From Oxyruncus cristatus (lineage: Eukaryota; Chordata; Aves; Passeriformes; Cotingidae): a DNA stretch of 64,000 bases. The position numbers and the translations under genes were made by a program. Positions 25,790-54,900 of the stretch are shown here, piece by piece. The notes under the pieces are model-generated. The model was not told the DNA's origin. It searched no databases and saw only the letters and a program-made list of their open reading frames with translations. Where the stretch lies: NCBI GenBank assembly GCA_013399855.1, contig VXAY01007401.1, positions 70,085-134,084 on the forward strand, in the 5' to 3' direction. The stretch's first letter is position 1. Each line of letters opens with the position of its first letter.

Positions 25790-26190
25790 AGCTCGCAGCC
25801 TGGCCCGTGTCCAGGCCCGGCTCCGAGGAGCCGCCCGGCTGAGTTCCTGCGGGAGGAATGTGCCGGGGGAGCCGGGCGGGAGGGGAGAGCCAGCTCCCGG
25901 CCTGACGGGGGCTCCGGCAGCTCGCTTTGACAGGAGCACGACCTCTTGCGCCCGGCAGAGCGGCAATGATGCTCGGCGGGCCGCGCCCGCCCGGCGCCCC
26001 AGCACCCTCCTCGCCGACATCCCAGGGGAATGCACCGGGAAAACGCGGCCAGCCCTAGGAAACGCGGGAGTTAGGGAATGCCAGCCACACCGCCAGGCGG
26101 AGGAAGGGATATGGGTCCAACGGAAGGGAAGTGCAGTGGGAATGTCGGCTGTGCCGGGGCCCGGTGAGCCTCGCCGGCCCGAAGGGTTTG
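25790..26190. promoter_or_regulatory. CpG-rich island, gene unassigned
   Basis: Dense CpG content (for example ccgcgcccgcccggcgcccc) distinguishes this 400 bp from its surroundings. A plus-strand donor-like site (gggcccg followed by GTGAGCC) is near 26162. It may be an alternative EPS8L2 promoter or the start of a divergent non-coding transcript. A 270-codon minus-strand frame across it appears to be a chance open frame in GC-rich DNA. Confidence 0.4.
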
Positions 26191-28037
26191 GGCAGGAGAT
26201 CCCCACTCCCTGAAGTGCATCACTGGGGTATTTCAGTGGGACTGCTGGGCTGGGCTCACGTGCCTGGGATGCAGACAGGGAGTTGGCAGGATTCTGTTTT
26301 AAGGCATGCCTGCTATCCAGCTCCACATGCACAGTGCACAGGGCTACCGTGAGCTGCTGTGCCCGCAGCAAACCTCTAACTGTGAGGAGGGAGGCAACTT
26401 TTCCTCTGGGCAGGGAAGGAAACCACAAGGGAGCTTATTACACCTTCCCTGCAACAGCTGGTGCCGATCGAGCTGGGCCAGAGGCGACTGTGGAATCATG
26501 GAATGGCTCGATGGCGGTTCTGAGCGCAAGTCCTCAGCCTCCCTCCTTCCCTCAGCACTGGGCTACTCCAGCTGGGGTCTGTCCGCACATTGTTCCTGCC
26601 TGCTGAGGGACATTACAAAGTCATGGAGCAATAACTCCCAGTACCTCCAAGCTGGAAATCCCAGGGGGCTGACTTTCCTCTCTTAAATCAGGCTGGCTGC
26701 AGACACCCCTGGGATGGCTTGAGAACAAAGACTTGTCGAGTGAACACCACCCAAACCCAGCTCCTCAAAATATGTGTTCCTCTCAATTTTTAATGCTGTT
26801 TGCATCCAACTTGCTTGTCCTGTTTCAGAAGGGCTGGGCCTCGTAATTAAAAGCTCCAGCGATTTTATGTCTGGCAAATGTCATCAATGGCTTCACTATG
26901 TGTTCCCTGCTTCTCTGAGCAGTGGGAACGGTTTGGAAAGGAGATCCTCATTAGGGGAACTCTCTGAAGCTGATTCACTTTGGGTCTTTGTACCAGCTCG
27001 GTATGGAGAGATGCTGTCATGGAATCAGGGTCAGCAGCATAATGACAATTCCCACTGAAAGCCTGGAAATACCCAAGATGAAGGAGTTGTCTGAAGCTTC
27101 CAGACTTCATCCTTCATCATGGACTGAAGGGCTGTCAGCAGCAGCAGTACCCCAGAAAACAGTTCATGGACAGTTTTATCTTAAACAGCACCAGAGCTGT
27201 CCTGCCCTGGTGAGGATGCCAGTCCAGGTCGGTGCCAGCTGACCCCAGAAGCACCGACAGCCAGCCAGGGCTCTGCCCAGTTCCAGCCATCAGGCCCTGC
27301 TCTGAAACGAGCCCAAAAACTCATGTTTATTATTCTCTGTGCATATTTACCCCGTGGACTATCAGCAAGCACCGGCACTCTCCCCTGCCCCTTGTTTTTC
27401 ATCTGGGTGGTGGGCAGGGAGCACAGGCTGCCCACGTTTTGTAACATCTAGTTTGTGTTTATTTAGGTGGCAGTGCTCTCCCTGGGAAGGTGCCGCGTGG
27501 AGGCTGCGACTCGGCGCTGACCTGTGCGACCCCCTCTGCTCTGTCACCTGCATTCCGGTAAAAATTCCACTTGGCAGTGTGTCCTTTAAAGCCTGACAGA
27601 TGCTCTGCAGCCAGACCTTTGTGCAAGGCGGGTGTGAACACCAGGAAAAGTTTGTGCTTGTGTTTGTCCCCATGCAGGAAGGGTTTTGCTCGTGTGCGTT
27701 GATCGTTAAAGGGGCAGGGACAGCTCGGAATGTTGGTCACTCCTCGTTGCAAGCATGTGATGGCACATTCCATCATGCCAAACAAATCTGGGAGGACAAA
27801 TAGGTGGGGGCTCGATTCAGGCAGATTAAACACAGAAACACTTGGTCATCGAGTTTCTGGGTGCTCCTTAGCCCCAGTTCTGCTGCTGTGATGTTGTTTC
27901 ACGGGTGCAGCAAAGGGTCGGCTGTGCCACGGACTAAATGGGACCTGTCCAAGGGGATTTGTGCCAATGGGTACTTTGATTGTGACTGCACTGGTGTCAT
28001 GTGCACAGAACCTGCTGTTATCTGGCCTGGGAGTTAA

Positions 28038-28318
28038 ATCATGGAATGGTTTGGGTTGGAAGGGACCTTCAAGCCCATGCAGTGCCATGGCAGGGACACC
28101 TTCCACTAGCCCAGGTTGTTCCAAGCCCCATCCAACCTGTCCTTGGACAGCTTCTCTGGGCAACCTGTGCCAGGGCCTCACCACCCTCACAGGGGAGAAC
28201 TTCTTCCCAATATCTCATCTAAACCCAGCCTCTTTCAGCTTAAAGCCATTCCCCCTTGTCCTGTCACTCCAGGCTCTTGTGAGAAGTCCCTCTCCAGCCT
28301 TCTTGTAAGCCCCCTTTA
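28038..28318 (-). repeat. CR1 LINE fragment, minus orientation
   Basis: About 280 bp, the longest copy here. On the plus strand: catggaatggtttgggttgg tail, cagggacaccttccactagc, caccctcacaggggagaact and tccctctccagccttcttgt. It lies about 370 bp beyond the predicted TMEM80 3' end. Confidence 0.9.
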
Positions 28319-28321
28319 GGA

Positions 28322-28385
28322 ATTGGAATCCTTAAGGTTGGAAAAGCCCTCCAAGATCATCAAGTTCAACCACTGAATGACCAAG
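28322..28385 (-). repeat. Second, distinct CR1-like 3' end
   Basis: The 64 bp beginning ttggaatccttaaggttgga and including gatcatcaagttcaaccact resemble the 3' end of another avian CR1 subfamily (the form with ggttggaaaagacc and atcatcaagtccaacc). It abuts the 28038-28318 copy, suggesting nested or adjacent insertion. Confidence 0.6.
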
Positions 28386-28687
28386 GGATGAATTTGGGCT
28401 CTTCCACAGGAACTTCTGTGTCTTTTGCTCCTTTCTACCATCACCAGGAAGCAAAGAGGTGCCCCAGGCCTGCACCCCTCAATTTTCAGCCCCTGATGAG
28501 TGCAAATTAGCTCAGACCTTCCCAGGACAGGAGAAGGGCCTACACACAGCAGCAGGATCAGGATCGGGATCAGAAGAGGCTTTCACACACATCCACACAC
28601 CCGCGTCTTCCTTTGGGTGGCTTAGCTGGAGCCCAGATCTGAACAAGACGCTCTGCACTTCAAACACTCCTTAGATCTAAACCATTA
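28386..28687. other. Spacer beyond TMEM80 3' end
   Basis: About 300 bp between the CR1 pair and the predicted TMEM80 polyadenylation signal. I see no coding exon or RNA gene in it. Confidence 0.5.
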
Positions 28688-28693
28688 TTTATT
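28688..28693 (-). terminator. TMEM80: Candidate TMEM80 poly(A) signal
   Basis: AATAAA on the minus strand (tttatt on plus) about 880 bp past the TMEM80 stop codon, in an AT-rich stretch typical of a 3'UTR. It is the first canonical signal I noticed downstream of the stop; a variant signal nearer the stop is not excluded. Confidence 0.5.
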
Positions 28694-29569
28694 TGAATGA
28701 ATAAATAAATACAAAAATAGGAAATTCTGAATATAAAACCTGCATCTTCAAAACCCCACAAACTCCCCAAGCTTTTAATTAACACATGCTTTTGATACAG
28801 TAGAAAACTCTGAACTTGCACAAGTTCTTCAGTTAAAGGACAAGGCTTGAATGTAGTAATTTGTGCAGAATAGTGGAAATCAAGACGTTTAACACCAAAT
28901 AGGAATCCACCTGCCAATATTCTGTTGGACTTTTAAATAGGACAGAAGTCAGTGTGAGTGGTGAATGGTTTTGTTCATTTTGAGGCCATCATATTTAACC
29001 AAACATCCCCTCACGCAGCATGTCAGTAAGAACAGCTGCCCAAACCCTGCAGCTCAGCTCTCTGGGTATGCACAAAACCCAGTTCCGCTGTCTCCCACTG
29101 GGATACACCAGGTTCTGCCCTACTAAAGTCAGAGAAATTACCACTGAGGTCTGGAAGCACAAATGAGAGCAGCAGAGGAGCTTGCCCTCGAAGACTACTG
29201 TGTGAGTGGTGAGGCAGGAGTGAGTCCTGGCCTGGTTCGCTTCTGTGTCACTTGGGCTGCACGTTGCTGCTGTGCCATGAAAACTCCCACCATCCCAGCA
29301 GGGATGATGCACTGGCTCCTGTCCTGTGCTGGGCATGGGTACTTAGTATTGATCTCTGGTGAATGCCAGAGCATTGAGGGTTTTGCTGATTCATCCTTTG
29401 CCCATAAATAAGCAAGGAGTGGGTCAGTGACACAGAGGGACACTGGGCAGGACGTCTCGCCTGCCACACAGGGACATCTCCGGCCTGAGAACTTCTAACT
29501 GAAACAGAAGTTCTCCACGCAAAAGAACTCCATCCTTGAAACGTGCTGCGGAAGGCCAGCGTGCCGGGC

Positions 29570-34328
<4,759 letters not shown>

Positions 34329-34447
34329 CTTGGCGCCCCGCCCCGCGCCCGGTCCTCCGCCGTCCCGGCAGCCCCCGCGCGGCCGCTCGCCCCGCCCCCC
34401 CGCCTTCGGGCGCGATCGGAGCGCTCGGCCCGGTTCGGCCGCTTTCG

Positions 34448-35094
34448 NNNNNNNNNNNNNNNNNNNNNNNNNNNNNNNNNNNNNNNNNNNNNNNNNNNNN
34501 NNNNNNNNNNNNNNNNNNNNNNNNNNNNNNNNNNNNNNNNNNNNNNNNNNNNNNNNNNNNNNNNNNNNNNNNNNNNNNNNNNNNNNNNNNNNNNNNNNNN
34601 NNNNNNNNNNNNNNNNNNNNNNNNNNNNNNNNNNNNNNNNNNNNNNNNNNNNNNNNNNNNNNNNNNNNNNNNNNNNNNNNNNNNNNNNNNNNNNNNNNNN
34701 NNNNNNNNNNNNNNNNNNNNNNNNNNNNNNNNNNNNNNNNNNNNNNNNNNNNNNNNNNNNNNNNNNNNNNNNNNNNNNNNNNNNNNNNNNNNNNNNNNNN
34801 NNNNNNNNNNNNNNNNNNNNNNNNNNNNNNNNNNNNNNNNNNNNNNNNNNNNNNNNNNNNNNNNNNNNNNNNNNNNNNNNNNNNNNNNNNNNNNNNNNNN
34901 NNNNNNNNNNNNNNNNNNNNNNNNNNNNNNNNNNNNNNNNNNNNNNNNNNNNNNNNNNNNNNNNNNNNNNNNNNNNNNNNNNNNNNNNNNNNNNNNNNNN
35001 NNNNNNNNNNNNNNNNNNNNNNNNNNNNNNNNNNNNNNNNNNNNNNNNNNNNNNNNNNNNNNNNNNNNNNNNNNNNNNNNNNNNNNNNNNNNNN
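34448..35094. other. Assembly gap (N run)
   Basis: 647 unknown bases, of real length unknown, in an extremely GC-rich island. It contains nearly all of DEAF1 exon 1 (start codon and alanine-rich, acidic amino terminus in other vertebrates) and probably both transcription start regions. Long open frames reported across it are artefacts of unknown bases. Confidence 0.98.
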
Positions 35095-48855
<13,761 letters not shown>

Positions 48856-49435
48856 GCAAACTACCTCCGCAGCCGTTCCCGGGCACGCGGGGCCGGCTGG
48901 ATCGGGACCCGGCGGAACGGTCTGTCCTGTGCCAACGGCACTGTTCTCTCTAGCAGAATCAGTTTTGATTGGCTTTTTGATACTGTGACAGCATTTGTCT
49001 ACTCCTGAGCCACTTGCAAAACTTTGGGTAATACAGAGACTGTGAAAACCTCATCTGGAACGCCCCCCACACGCACACTGGGATCCCCCTTTGGCCTCGG
49101 GAGGCTTTGCCTTTGCCTGACTGGATCCTCCACCATGTGGATTACGGCAATCTCCTCATCTCTCTTGAGATGGATCTAAAGCAGGTGCTGCAAGGAGATG
49201 TGCCCGTGTTTCCTCCTCCCGGGGCCTCCCTACCTCTTGTTTGAGAAGAGAAACGAACCTTTGGCTTATTTAATTGCCTTGACAGAGTCGGTACAAGTTC
49301 TTAGTTTGGCCTTGGGAGGATTTTTGGTTTTCCTGTGTTCCCTCTGTGCTAGGGAAATTTGGAACACGTTGGAGCTTCTGCATTTGAATCCCATTGAAGA
49401 ATAACACGTTGTTAAATAAAATGCGGTGAAAGCAC
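48856..49435 (+). other. DEAF1: DEAF1 3'UTR
   Basis: About 560 bp from the stop codon to the AATAAA at 49415, then a short run to a likely cleavage point. No second signal was noticed before it. Confidence 0.7.
49415..49420 (+). terminator. DEAF1: DEAF1 poly(A) signal
   Basis: AATAAA in the context gttaaataaaatgcgg, the first canonical signal after the DEAF1 stop. Confidence 0.75.
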
Positions 49436-51672
49436 GAGCGAGCCCAGCGGTTCCCTTTAATCCCCAGGGCAGCACTCGAGGGTGCAGGCACCTGCACAGG
49501 TGGGTGTGGTGGCAGGTACACGTGTGTCCGTGTTCCCCGTCTGCCCGGGAGGTGTTTGCTCCGCAGGGAAGCACAGCCTCATCCCATGGTGTGCCTGGAA
49601 TGTCGCTCGTAGCATCCACCTGGCCAGAATCAGGTCGGATCGAGCCCGAGGTGAGTGCACGTGGATATGGGGCTGTCCTGTCCCTGCCCCGCAGGAGCTG
49701 CTGAGCAGAGGTGTGACCGTTAGGGAGTTACTTGCTTTGTTCACTGCAACAAAATCATTCTAATTATTCATGTACTTCTTTAATAATTAAGCTGATCAGG
49801 CACCTTTATTTGTGGTTGGAGATTTTGGAGGACTCTTGGCAGGTGCACAAACCTCTGGTTGGTGGTTTGGGTTTGTTTTTGGCTTCAAGCAGAGCCCCTG
49901 TGAGGGGTCACTTGTCCTGGCTGTTGTTTGCTCTAGGTGAGGGGTCACAGCCCCTGTGAGGGTCACTTTTCCTGGCTGTTGTTCGCTCCAGTTTTGTGCT
50001 GGTGGACAAGGATGGTTGTTCAGCTGCTGCTCCAGGAAAGGTCAGCTGAACCACGGAGTGACCCAACACAGCATCACGCACACTGTCCAAAGGAGAACAC
50101 GCTACCCAGAGCTACAGGAAAGTTAAGAAGAGAGAAAAATGCAGTGGAAAAGACTTAAGCCTTAGACTGGAGGTGTCTGACGAATCCATGGAAAGCCAAG
50201 CAGGAACTGAGGCAGGATGGGAACAGAAATTACCTGTGATAATCCTGGGAAGGAAAGAACAGGCAACTCCTTCCATTCCCACAGCAAAATGCTCACTCCT
50301 GCTTCCCAGAGTAATGCTCAAGTAGTGGCAATGGTTTCTGCTCACAGTAAAATGCTGATTTGCTGTTTTCTAGAGCATGGAGACAATTAGTTAATTGAGA
50401 AGACAGTCTTAATTGAGCCCATGGTAACACAGCTCATTCCCAGGGTTTCTTGCATCCCTCATTTGGATGCAGTGAAGGCATCTCCGAAGTGGCACCTCTG
50501 GAGTGCTAAAGCTGCACTTCCAGCATCAAACAAGGCTTTTGGTTGCAAACTATTCTTGTTGCTTCACATCCCTGTCGAGCACGGCTGGTGTGAGCAGCAG
50601 AGCTCCTCCCGGACTGAGGACAAGCCAGCTCCATGGACGGCTGAGCTGGGACGCCAGGAATGGCCTTGGGACGGGCATGAGGCAGCAGCTGAGAGTCTCC
50701 ACTGTCCGTATCCAGTAGTTGTCCTTATCCAATCCACTGTGCTTATCCAATAGCTTGTGCCCAGGTATAGTCAAGCCTTGGTCACTGTTGGAATTTTGGC
50801 TTTACTGCACCTTGTAAGGGGAAAAAATTTGGAAGAAAGTGGGGCAGCTTCTCTAAACTGTTGAACTGTAGGTGTGAGTCAGCTGCCATTAAAGCTCTCG
50901 GGGAGCTTCCCACTGGACCCGGGTACCTGGGGCAGCTGCACCCCAACCAGGCAGTGACAGAGCTCAGAAAGGCACAATATAATCACATGGGAGTTGAGTC
51001 TGTCTGTTTGCTGAGGAGAAATTCATTCAGCAGTTGCTATTCTTAGTCAAAGGAACACTCAAGGCTTCCCTGCAGTACTCTTCTGTTTTGTTTCCAAGCA
51101 AATTTCCCCCTGGACAGCAACAATCCCGTACAAAATCATGACTTGGAAGATTGTAATTTGTGCAATATTCCTTTTCTCCCCTGCGAGCCTCAGCGACGAG
51201 TGTTGCCTGGTCCCGCTGGCCCAGGTTCACCTAAAGGCATGAAAGTTTTCCTGTGGCTGGAAATGGTTCCTGGCAGGAATCCTATAGCTTGATAAGGAAT
51301 TCTGGAGCACTAGCAATGGTGCCTCTGTAGGACCCTTGTTAAACATGAGTGAAATCAGGTTTTGGATTTAAAATTATCAAGGGCAAGGGGAAAGGAGGTC
51401 TCACAGGCATATGTCACCTCACAGCCCTGTTAATGCCACCCCAGAAGCCAGAAGATTAGAAATAATTATTATTGACCCTCCTTACATCAAATGTTAAAAA
51501 AGAGGCTGGAAACCTGCAGTTTCCAGTGGGAAGAGGATCCGAGCTGCATCCACTCGTGCTCACATGTGACACCTTACTACAAGGAGCTGGGGAGCAGCTT
51601 CCTTGGGCTGCCTTCCTTCTCCTCCTCCCCTCCTCCCCAACAAAGACAGCAGGCCAGGGACAGAAATAGATC
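49436..51672. other. DEAF1-DRD4 convergent intergenic spacer
   Basis: About 2.2 kb between the 3' ends of two converging genes. It holds a short tandem duplication (49893-49991) and otherwise nothing that I recognise. Confidence 0.6.
49893..49991 (+). repeat. Tandem duplication, about 44-bp unit
   Basis: Two copies starting agcccctgtgagg, each containing tcctggctgttgtt and ending in gctctag or gctccag, at 49893-49936 and 49949-49991. They are separated by 12 bp (gtgaggggtcac) that itself repeats part of the unit. Confidence 0.85.
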
Positions 51673-51678
51673 TTTAAT
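51673..51678 (-). terminator. DRD4: DRD4 poly(A) signal (variant)
   Basis: ATTAAA on the minus strand about 75 bp past the DRD4 stop codon. If used, the DRD4 3'UTR is about 100 bases, which is very short. Longer forms using other signals are not excluded. Confidence 0.5.
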
Positions 51679-51749
51679 GAACTGTACAAAAAATCACCTG
51701 GTGGTTCCTGCTCCTTGGAGGTACCTCCTCTCCACCAGTCCCAGAGGGC

Positions 51750-51952
51750 TCAGCAGAAGAGGTGCAAGACTTTGCGGAAGAAGTTCCTGAACTCGGCGTT
51801 GAACACGGTGTAAATGATGGGGTTGAGAGCACTGTTGACATAGCCCAGCCAAGTGACAGTGCTGGTGACTTGAGTGGGGATGGCACAGGACTTGCAGAGA
51901 GCCCTGGTAATGTGCACCACAAAAAAAGGTGTCCAGCAGAAGAGGAAAGCAC
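51750..51952 (-). CDS. DRD4: DRD4 exon 4, helices six and seven
   Basis: Acceptor CCCTGGCAG. It encodes [20 protein letters not shown], then [20 protein letters not shown] and the tail RKVLHLFC before TGA. The terminal Cys is a probable palmitoylation site, by analogy with other D2-class receptors. Confidence 0.97.
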
Positions 51953-54900
51953 CTGCCAGGGCAGTAGAGAGAAAAGGTGATGGGCACATTCAAAAGAGTT
52001 TAATTTAACAAAGCTCGGGCCAAACAAGACAGAGGCAGCTCAGAGTGCTCAGGGAACAGGCAGCAGCTGTGCTGACATGTGGAGCTGGGCCTGTTCCCAG
52101 ACAAAAAATCGGGATGTCTTTCCTGTCATAAACATTGATGAAAAGCCTAAAGTTGGTCTCACTTTGGCTTTGAATGTGAGATACTGGGAGTGACAGGTTT
52201 GCCCTGAAGGAAACTTGGTTATCAGCTACATGCGTTCTTTCCCAGGGGTGGTAGTTGTTGGCACTGCTCTGGCACCCCGGATCCACACGGGTCCCTGCCC
52301 TGTGTGGGACAAGGTGGCACATTTCCCACCCTGCCCAGCCCCTCCCTGCGGATACTCACCGACAACAACCGGCAGCACCCGCATGGCCTTGCGCTCCCGG
52401 CCGTTGATCTTGGCCCGCTTCCGCCCGTGCCCCGGGTGCGGATACCTGAGGTGTGGGTAGGACACAGTCTGGATCCCATTGCTCATCCCACAGTCCCCAG
52501 GGAGGCCGGTGAGGCTGTAGGGGCTGCACTCCGGCGGCCCCAGCCGGCTCTGCTCCCTCTCCAGGAAGGTCGGGGGGTGGTGCAGCTTCCTGTTGGCCCC
52601 ATAGATGCAGCCCCTCAGCTTGGCCTTCCTGGCCTCCTCCCAGCGCTTGAGTCCTTGGAACATGCCACAGTACAGCACCAGCATGACGGGGCACGGGATG
52701 AAGAAGGAGCAGATGGAGGAGTACACGATGTAGTTGTCATCCTCCAGCTGGCACAGGCTGGGGTCCCGGTTTGGGACGTTGTTGAGGCCAAATATGACAG
52801 GAGACGCTACAGCAAAGGCGAATATCCAGGTGGTGGATATAAGGATCAACTGCCGCAGGTCGATCTGTCGCCGGTTGTAGTTGAGCGGGACTTGGACGGC
52901 GATGAACCTGCCAACACAGCCCGGGTGAGCCAGGCCTGGCGTGGGGGCATCACCGCCGGGGAGGGAGCCCAGAGGCCCCAGAGCTCCTCCTCACTTCCTC
53001 CCCCCAGTCATTTACTTTACACAGCCAGGCCATGGGCTGCAACCAGAGCACCTGAGGGGCAGCTCTGCTTCCTCACGCAACTGTGCTTTCAGCATGGCCA
53101 CCCCTGATGGGACACAAAGCTTGGGATGGAGGGTGGTAGGGCAGAGCACCCTCTTTAAGGGAGGGCAGGATGCTCCCGGCGTGGGGGCCTGGCAAGGGTG
53201 TATGGAAGCAGCGGGACGCCCAGACACAGCCAGAGCAGGCAGGCACTCACCGGTCCACGCTGATCGCACACAGGTTGAAGATGGACGCCGTGCACAGCAT
53301 CACGTCCATGGTCATCAGGGCATCACACAGCACCGTGCTCAGGGACCACACGCCTCCCTGGAACTGGAAAGATCCCGGGCTCAGCAGATGCCTTTAAAGT
53401 GACAGGGAACAGCTCCGTGCCCGGGTGCCTCAGCCACTCACGGTTCCTCCAGACAAGCAGCCCAAGGCCGAGCGCTCCTGCCGTGGCACAATGCTCCCAG
53501 CATGGCAGTGGCACACAGGAGTCAGCCCCGTGCAGGAGCTCACAGCCTGCCCAGGGCTGGCTGGAGAACTCAGCCCACAGAGCGTCAGTACGGCAGGTGA
53601 GTTGTGCTGGGCAGAGAAATGGGCACGGGATAGCCCCCACTGCCTGGGGTGAGCACAGGAGCCCCCGCACTCCTCACACCCCCAGAGCCTCCCCAGCACC
53701 ACCGACGCTGCTCAGCATCACTGGCTCGGTCCCTGAGGCAGCAACTGGCGGAGCACAAAGTTCCTCTTCCGCTTTCAGGTCCCCACCGTTCCAAAGTCCT
53801 GTTTGCAGACAATGTGAACTGTTTCCCTTTGCTACACAACTGTTCTCTCCTGGCAGGCAAAGCACAAGTCCAGCCCATGGAGAGCAGGGTCTGGCAGGGA
53901 GATAGAACCTCTGGCTCTCCCTGCACAGTCCCAGTGCCAGGGCAGAGCAGCAGTGACCAGTGTCACTGTTCCAAGCGACTGGAAGTGTTGACTGCCATGC
54001 TTTGTGATTTTCAGCTTGGTCATCTTGGCCAGGGACACAGCTCTGCACAGCGCCTGGCAGAGGACAGGCAGCAGGACAGGCAGCAGGACAGCAATGGCTG
54101 ATGCTGGTACAGCCAGAGAATACTTGCAGCAGTTTGTTCCAACCGAGCGCTCATCTCACCCAGGTACAAACCCAGCCTGTTGGTTTAACATTAAAGCACT
54201 TTTTAGGCTGATACAGAAACACTCCCCCTGATCCCATTCCTGTGCCAATGAGCTCCTTCAGCACAGGCAGAGAGCTGTCTGTGTGCTCACACCTGCACAG
54301 GTAACCAGGAGGCTCCGTGGGCTGTTCCCACTAGAGCAGCAGGGGATTTTTCCTCCCGGTTTGTGACTGTCAGGAAAACACCATCCTTTGGGTCCCTCTG
54401 CAGGGAGAGGCTCAGTTAAGAACCAAACACATGGTACAAATACATGTGATTTTAGCTTGGAAACAAGGTGTTCAGTACCAACAGCCCCTTGTCATGCAAA
54501 ACATCCAACACTCTCTAGATGCTCTTATTAAAACATATGTGATAAGTATTGCTATAGTATCTATTGCTATTGCTACATGTAATATGTTTAATTTACTATA
54601 TATGTTTACCTATAGGTAATGTGCATCATCTAATGTGTATAGTTTACTATATATTTTTATCTGTAGGAAATGCACTACATAACAGTAATTTTTATATCCA
54701 TACATATAAATCCCAGGGACTTTTTCCTCTGTAGCACCAGTCAGGCAGTGCTGGTGGAGTGTAGCATTGCTGCCCACGTGCAGGGTTCAGGAAGCAGGTA
54801 TGGATTTGCTCCTGTACAGCTGCTAAACAGCAGGTTCTGGTTTCATTCATCCCAGCACAGAGCGGAGCCATGTGGGGAACACGCTCCATGGAACAACGGG

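Noticed and set aside
25616..26428. 270-codon minus-strand open frame over the CpG island
   Set aside because: Same low-complexity, arginine- and proline-rich character expected from chance in a CpG island.
53251..53357. Using the downstream acceptor as the main DRD4 exon 2 start
   Set aside because: It gives 107 bp instead of the conserved 113 bp and removes two residues that align with human; kept only as an alternative.
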